Assembly: GCA_000987045.1 (NCBI GenBank)
Contig: LAKY01000052.1
Span: forward strand, 1 to 44,193
DNA length: 44,193 nt
Reading direction: 5' to 3'
Origin: Clostridiales bacterium PH28_bin88
Lineage (GTDB): Bacteria; Bacillota; PH28-bin88
Shown here: piece after piece, positions 40,218 to 44,193 of the stretch
Layout of the letters: each line of letters opens with the position of its first letter
How positions within the stretch are numbered: the first letter of the stretch is position 1
Translations under genes and position numbers: made by a program
Notes under the pieces: model-generated
What the model was told of the DNA's origin: nothing
Seen by the model: the letters and a program-made list of their open reading frames with translations, nothing else
The model's database searches: none

Positions 40218-40312
40218 TTCCAGTACACCATGCTCCCCCATCGAGTCAAACGGCCCGTACATACCACTGCTGACGAAAATGCCATGGCGGTAATAATCCT
40301 GGAGGGAGAGGC

Positions 40313-41236
40313 ATGACGGTAAAGTTTAAACACGTCCGGGTGATACACGGACCCAATCAGAGTAAATTCCCCACCTGTACATCACTGCTGGTGGATGGCG
40401 GCGATACGGTGGCGGTGGTGGACCCAGGGGCCGGACCGGAGGCCCTGCGGGCTGCTACAGCAGATGTACAGGTAGATCTGGTGATTAACACCCACTACCA
40501 CTTCGATCACATTTCAGGGAATTACCTGTTCCCCGATGCCCGTGTATGGATGAATCCCCTGGAGGTTGAAGCGTTTCCGAACCTGAACCGGGTTGGGGAA
40601 TGGCTGGGCATCAAGGAGATATACGGCGACACCGGTGTCGCCTGCTGGATCAGCAGCGTGGCCAGCCCACACACCTCGCAGTGCCCATTTTCGCCATGCA
40701 ACCGTCACGAATGGTGGCTGTCAACGCGGACCCCTGCTCGTGTTTATACCTACGACCAGGAATGGCAAATCGGTCACGCCCGCGTGATCATGGTTCCTGC
40801 TCCCGGCCACACTCGCGGTTTTTGCTGCCCCTACTTCCCCGATGAAGGCCTGGTGTACACCGGAGATATAGACTTGACCGGCTTCGGGCCGTGGTACGCC
40901 GGCAGCGACGGGGACATCGCCGGGTTCATCGCATCAACGCGCCGGATTGCTCAACTGGACGCCGGGTGGTTTCTCACCGGGCACCAGGCCGGGATGGTTT
41001 CCCGGGATGTATTTCTAGGGCGGCTGGAACGCTTTTTGAACGTGATCAGTGAGCGGCAGGAACGCCTCGTGACTTTGCTGAAGTCAGGGGTGGAACCAGA
41101 GGATATTCCCAACTACGGGCTGCTTTACCCGCCCAAGTACCAGGTGGATCCCTGGATCGCCATGTGGGAAAGGATAGCGGTGCGCAAACACTTGGAACTG
41201 TTGCAAGCCCCGTCATCGCTATCATGCCCTATATAG
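40313..41236 (+). CDS. Metallo-beta-lactamase-fold hydrolase
   Basis: A 307-residue hydrolase with ATG 40313 after GGAGGGAGAGGC. The metal-binding motif THYHFDH provides His61, His63, Asp65 and His66, and further ligands come from PAPGHTRGF and YTGDIDLTGFGPWY, then GHQAG. The order is that of glyoxalase II-like proteins, with a Cys-rich insert (HTSQCPFSPCNRHEW) after the second segment that I do not recall from the common subfamilies. The enzyme probably uses two Zn or Fe ions to hydrolyse a thioester, ester or phosphoester. It is monocistronic by appearance, 142 bases after the cupin gene. Confidence 0.87.
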   Translation: MTVKFKHVRVIHGPNQSKFPTCTSLLVDGGDTVAVVDPGAGPEALRAATADVQVDLVINTHYHFDHISGNYLFPDARVWMNPLEVEAFPNLNRVGEWLGIKEIYGDTGVACWISSVASPHTSQCPFSPCNRHEWWLSTRTPARVYTYDQEWQIGHARVIMVPAPGHTRGFCCPYFPDEGLVYTGDIDLTGFGPWYAGSDGDIAGFIASTRRIAQLDAGWFLTGHQAGMVSRDVFLGRLERFLNVISERQERLVTLLKSGVEPEDIPNYGLLYPPKYQVDPWIAMWERIAVRKHLELLQAPSSLSCPI

Positions 41237-41364
41237 CCCGCAGAATGATGGTAAAGGGATTCGCATTAGACTACGGTAATGCAGTGCAGCGAACACGACG
41301 ACTTAACGAAAACGGTCGGTAGGATGCACCTAAGTAAAATTATACATTATGGGGGTCGAAGGTC

Positions 41365-42312
41365 TTGTTCTATGCCCGGAGCTTAATTCTAGAGGCGCTA
41401 GTACGCGTGTGGGAAACATTTGCCGGCATTTGGCCTTTGCTGGCGGTCAGCGCCCTGATAGCCGCTTTTATGAAGGTTTTTGTGGACCAGAACAAGGTAG
41501 CGAGCTTTTTAAAACGCAAACAAGGTACCGGTGTACTGGTGTCCACGGCAACCGCGGTCAGCACGCCTTTATGCTCTTGTGGTACCACAGCCGTTATTCT
41601 GGGCATGATGGCGAACACGATGCCATGGGCGCCCATTGTTGCCTTTATGGTCGCATCCCCGCTCACTTCCCCGCAGGAACTGTTTTATAGCGCCGGTCTG
41701 TTCGGTTGGCCCTTCGCGTTGGCCTTTTTTGGGGCTTCTGTTGTCCTGGGATTGTTGGGTGGTTTGGCTGCGTACGCGCTGGAGCGGAAGGGCTGGCTGG
41801 TCAATCAGGCCAGGTTCAGGTCCGTGCTGGACAACTCCGCGGCCACGCGGGAAGAAGATGGCGCCGGTGCGCAACACGCGGCACCACGGGTTTCCTGGCG
41901 TGACGTGCTAAGGGAGTTCTACCTGGTAGGCCGCCAGTTGCTGGCCTTCTTCCTGGGGTTTGCCTTCATCGGTTATGTGCTGAACGGGCTGATTCCGGAG
42001 GCATGGATAACCGCTTTCTTTGGCAGCGGTCGTGCGTATGGAGTACCCTTGGCTGCCACACTGGGGTTGCCGCTGTACATTAATACCGAAGCCTCGATGC
42101 CCCTCGTGCGATCGCTGATCGATAACGGCATGAGCCAGGGTTCAGCCATGGCCTTCCTGATTACGGGTGCCGGTACGTCTATCGGCGCTATTGTGGGCGC
42201 TCTCACCATCGCCCGCTGGCGGGTGGTGGGTCTCGTGATCGGCATCCTCTGGGGAGGCGCTATAATCTTCGGTTACGCCTATAATGCCCTGCTCGCGAGA
42301 GGGTTCTTTTAA
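41365..42312 (+). CDS. Permease of the ArsP/DUF318 family
   Basis: A 315-residue membrane protein with about eight hydrophobic segments. TTG 41365 follows GGGGGT and AAGG. The hallmark STPLCSCGTTAVIL, Cys70 and Cys72, is the conserved metal or metalloid motif of the DUF318 permeases, which include ArsP, an exporter of methylated and aromatic As(III). A second half-repeat has LPLYINTEASMPLVRSLIDN and GAGTSIGAIVGAL. The middle loop (RFRSVLDNSAATREEDGAGA) separates the halves. The presence of an ArsP-like permease within 8 kb of ArsA-, ArsD-like and Cys-pair MarR genes supports a metalloid connection, but the substrate of this branch is not settled and other metals are possible. Confidence 0.85.
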   Translation: MFYARSLILEALVRVWETFAGIWPLLAVSALIAAFMKVFVDQNKVASFLKRKQGTGVLVSTATAVSTPLCSCGTTAVILGMMANTMPWAPIVAFMVASPLTSPQELFYSAGLFGWPFALAFFGASVVLGLLGGLAAYALERKGWLVNQARFRSVLDNSAATREEDGAGAQHAAPRVSWRDVLREFYLVGRQLLAFFLGFAFIGYVLNGLIPEAWITAFFGSGRAYGVPLAATLGLPLYINTEASMPLVRSLIDNGMSQGSAMAFLITGAGTSIGAIVGALTIARWRVVGLVIGILWGGAIIFGYAYNALLARGFF

Positions 42313-42515
42313 TGGCGGGGTGCAAAATAAGGGATGACAACGGGCTGCCGGAGAAAGATAATCCTGGCAGGAATACCAGTACTAGCGATATAGACGACTG
42401 ATGGCCTAGTCAACCCAGACCACTTTACTGACCTATTCCATACCAGGAAAAGCGGGTTGGAAGGAGTCCGTTTTCCGTGACCTAAGACACGTCTTTACGA
42501 TGTTGGACGCTATTT
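42313..42515 (+). other. Intergenic segment without a recognised gene
   Basis: No frame resembles a protein. It ends in a terminator that may once have served a deleted gene, since it lies over 200 bases after the permease stop. Confidence 0.4.
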
Positions 42516-42543
42516 TCCCGGATTGATGATCCGGGATTTTTTA
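42516..42543 (+). terminator. Intrinsic terminator
   Basis: TCCCGGAT (42516-42523), loop TGATG, ATCCGGGA (42529-42536), TTTTTTA. Perfect 8-bp stem with U tract. It also faces the 3' end of the minus-strand remnant at 42541. Confidence 0.8.
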
Positions 42544-42700
42544 AGCATATAGGAAAGGTCCCGGCGCCCCGTTGGGTACAGCAAAGTCCACCGCAAACTC
42601 CTCTTCCCCCGGGCGGAAGCTACTGGTAGAGATCACGATGGTTTCGTGGGCGGCAATGGTTCCGCTCTGGTTGCGGCCAGGGTGGTGGGGACGCCATCAT
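42541..42700 (-). pseudogene. C-terminal fragment of an unrecognised protein
   Basis: On the minus strand an open stretch reads AAHETIVISTSSFRPGEEEF, then AVDFAVPNGAPGPFLYA and a stop at 42541-42543. The regular beta-strand pattern looks like the end of a real protein. Upstream the frame is shifted (GVPTTLAATRAEPLP in another frame) and then lost. No start or full domain remains and I do not recognise the family. Confidence 0.4.
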
Positions 42701-42728
42701 TGCGGGTACCTCAAAATATAATGACCGG

Positions 42729-42890
42729 GATTTTTCATTTAGCCTATTGACATTTAGCAGTAGTATGACATTAGTGAATGTAGAGTATATATACCCAATT
42801 TTGGAGATGGGGCAAACCCGTATGGACTAAGAAAAATCTAATCGTCGCACTTAAGAGCCCATACGGCGCCGCCAGCAGAAAATTACAAGT
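42729..42890 (+). pseudogene. Dead copy of the TetR promoter and gene start
   Basis: This segment matches 9508-9670 along its length: GGGATTTTTCATTT, then AGCCTATTGACATT, a decayed version of the palindromic operator, GGAGATG, GGGCAAA, and the ATG at 42822. Translation gives Met-Asp-stop, then EKSNRRT and another stop, against MAEEKSNRRTYS in the live gene at 9601. The -35 TTGACA (42747-42752) is intact; the 14-bp inverted repeat is not. The copy ends soon after codon 20. Confidence 0.85.
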
Positions 42891-43070
42891 CATGGGTGCT
42901 GGCGGTGCCGGAGGGTGTGCGATGAGCCTTTACAAACGTCTTATGCAAGTACAGAAACCGTCACCGGATAGATGAAAAGATTCTCAAAGAGTAACAGAAG
43001 TTTCGCGCGTTTAGAAGTGGATCTTACTCCTAAGCTCACAGTTGAGTCAATACAGATTGGAGATCTTAAA

Positions 43071-44165
43071 TTGAACGAAAACATCAAGAATGAACACCAT
43101 GTTTCTTTTGAGAATATTATCAGAATCACATATCCCGTGATACTCTCCATGTTTACACTGAATATAATGGTATTTGTTGACCGGGCATTTGTCGCAAAAT
43201 ATAGTCTGACTCAATTCGCTGCTACTATGCCGGCAAGTAATTTGGCTACAACAGTCGCCAGTATTTTTATTGGGATTGTAGGATTTTTATCCGCGCTGGT
43301 ATCACAGTATTATGGTGCCCAGAAATACAAAGAATGCGCATCGTCCATGTGGCAGGGTGTCTATATAAGCATATTTTTTTCTTTACTGTTGCTGATTATT
43401 TCTCTTGTCGCGTCGAATATCTTTCAAGTGATGGGTCATACCGGAGAGTTATTGAAATATGAACGGCAATATTTCAATCTTCTTGTACTATCCAGTTGCG
43501 TTCAACTTTTTTCAACTGCTTTTTCCAGTCTCTATAGAGGTATTGGTGACACCAAAACAACAATGTTTGTAGGCATTCTTGCAAACATATTTAATGTTTT
43601 ATTGGACTGGGTTCTTATTTATGGAAAATTAGGTTTTCCGGAAATGGGGGGAGTATTTGGTTCGGGGGTAGCGACACTTATAAGTAGTATAATTGGCGTT
43701 ATGACATATATCAGTTTACTAAACAAGAATGATTTCAAAAAGAAGTATAAAGTCTTTACAAATCTCAAATTGGACAAGTCTTTGATGTATAAACTCCTTC
43801 GATTCGGGTTCCCCGCCGGAATACAGTCATTTGTCGGGACAGGGTATTTTAGTCTTCTTCTGCTTATAATAGGAAAAACAGGCGAGTTTAATCTATCCTC
43901 TGCAAATATAGCTTTTACTATTGAGGGCGTCTCAATTTTTCCTGTTTGGGGACTTGGGACCGCGGTAAGCATTATTGCAGGCCAGGAGAGGGGAGCCGGG
44001 AGAATAGACAACGTTATCAAAGTTGTTAAGAAAGGGATCCTGATAGGACTTTGTTTTAATTTGATCATTATTGTTCTGTATAACTTTTTTCCCCACTTGT
44101 TAATTTCAATATTTAACAGTGGCAAGGATAAAACCCTTGTTCCGCATAAACATCGCGACATCTGA
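43071..44165 (+). CDS. MATE-family efflux transporter, C-terminally truncated
   Basis: A sodium- or proton-driven multidrug exporter of the MATE family. TTG 43071 (GGAG eight bases upstream) gives the normal N-terminus NEHHVSFENIIRITYPVILS, 364 residues in all; ATG 42972 would add 33 residues that do not look like the family. About ten hydrophobic segments can be counted. Family members have about 450 residues and 12 helices; here the frame changes character after LLISIFNSGKD and ends KTLVPHKHRDI, so the last two helices are missing. In another frame the final 50 bases read INIATSDELLQQETIP, which suggests a junction near 44125. The gene is visibly AT-richer than its neighbours, suggesting recent transfer. 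The window ends 28 bases after the stop. Confidence 0.75.
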   Translation: MNENIKNEHHVSFENIIRITYPVILSMFTLNIMVFVDRAFVAKYSLTQFAATMPASNLATTVASIFIGIVGFLSALVSQYYGAQKYKECASSMWQGVYISIFFSLLLLIISLVASNIFQVMGHTGELLKYERQYFNLLVLSSCVQLFSTAFSSLYRGIGDTKTTMFVGILANIFNVLLDWVLIYGKLGFPEMGGVFGSGVATLISSIIGVMTYISLLNKNDFKKKYKVFTNLKLDKSLMYKLLRFGFPAGIQSFVGTGYFSLLLLIIGKTGEFNLSSANIAFTIEGVSIFPVWGLGTAVSIIAGQERGAGRIDNVIKVVKKGILIGLCFNLIIIVLYNFFPHLLISIFNSGKDKTLVPHKHRDI

Positions 44166-44193
44166 TGAATTATTGCAGCAGGAAACCATCCCC

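Noticed and set aside
1..44193. tRNA, rRNA, CRISPR arrays or riboswitches
   Set aside because: I found no cloverleaf, ribosomal motif, regularly spaced direct repeats or known aptamer core by reading; a covariance-model scan would be decisive.

Overview
The window reads as chromosomal DNA of an anaerobic, spore-former-type Firmicute, probably of the Desulfotomaculum/Pelotomaculum/Moorella kind. The evidence is strong GGAGG ribosome-binding sites, frequent TTG and GTG starts, moderately high GC, acyl-CoA and succinyl-CoA enzymes, a glycyl radical enzyme with its activase, ECF/TetR/MarR/MerR regulators and lipoprotein signal peptides. The taxonomic guess is inference; I see no rRNA, tRNA, CRISPR array or replication origin.

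Layout. 1-1053: decayed mobile element carrying a DruA-like (DUF4338) gene and a DDE transposase fragment. 1810-6484: complete branched-chain amino acid-type ABC importer (livK-H-M-G-F) with an attenuator-like hairpin after livK and terminators after livF. 6664-9384: a small membrane protein on the minus strand, a secreted coiled-coil protein and a DUF4349 lipoprotein. 9524-18361: a TetR regulator with a perfect palindromic operator, then two rifampicin-phosphotransferase-like dikinases flanking a carotenoid-desaturase-like FAD enzyme, then an MFS transporter. 18548-24260: an ECF sigma factor, a broken sucC next to an intact sucD, a DJ-1/PfpI protein, nitroreductase and hotdog-fold remnants, an enoyl-CoA hydratase, and on the minus strand an acyl-CoA dehydrogenase. 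24322-25031 (minus): a MerR regulator and a 33-residue Cys-rich peptide behind a MerR-type promoter with a 20-bp spacer. 25304-32796: TetR-controlled efflux system (TolC-like, HlyD-like, double-ATPase, two ABC-2 permeases). 33092-39315: the most unusual block, described below. 39351-42312: short remnants, a cupin, a metallo-beta-lactamase-fold hydrolase and a TPLCSC permease. 42516-44165: decayed fragments, including a dead copy of the 9.6-kb TetR gene and its promoter, then an AT-rich MATE transporter that lacks its last helices.

The candidate new system is at 33.1-39.3 kb. Two MarR regulators, each with a vicinal Cys pair near the N-terminus and another at the C-terminus, bracket an ArsA-family ATPase, a small ArsD/thioredoxin-like CC protein, a divergent glycyl radical enzyme and its three-cluster radical SAM activase. 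Related TTGCAA-type palindromes lie in front of both MarR genes, in front of the glycyl radical enzyme and after the second MarR gene, so the block looks like one regulon. The glycyl radical enzyme keeps the radical Gly and catalytic Cys but has Cys-Val-Ser where dehydratases and decarboxylases of the family carry Cys-Val-Glu. A link to metalloid, organometalloid or thiol chemistry is inference from these parts; the substrate is unknown.

Several regions (19.1-22.0 kb, 39.4-39.8 kb, 42.3-42.9 kb) hold broken genes and short duplications, so this looks like an accessory, rearranging part of the chromosome.
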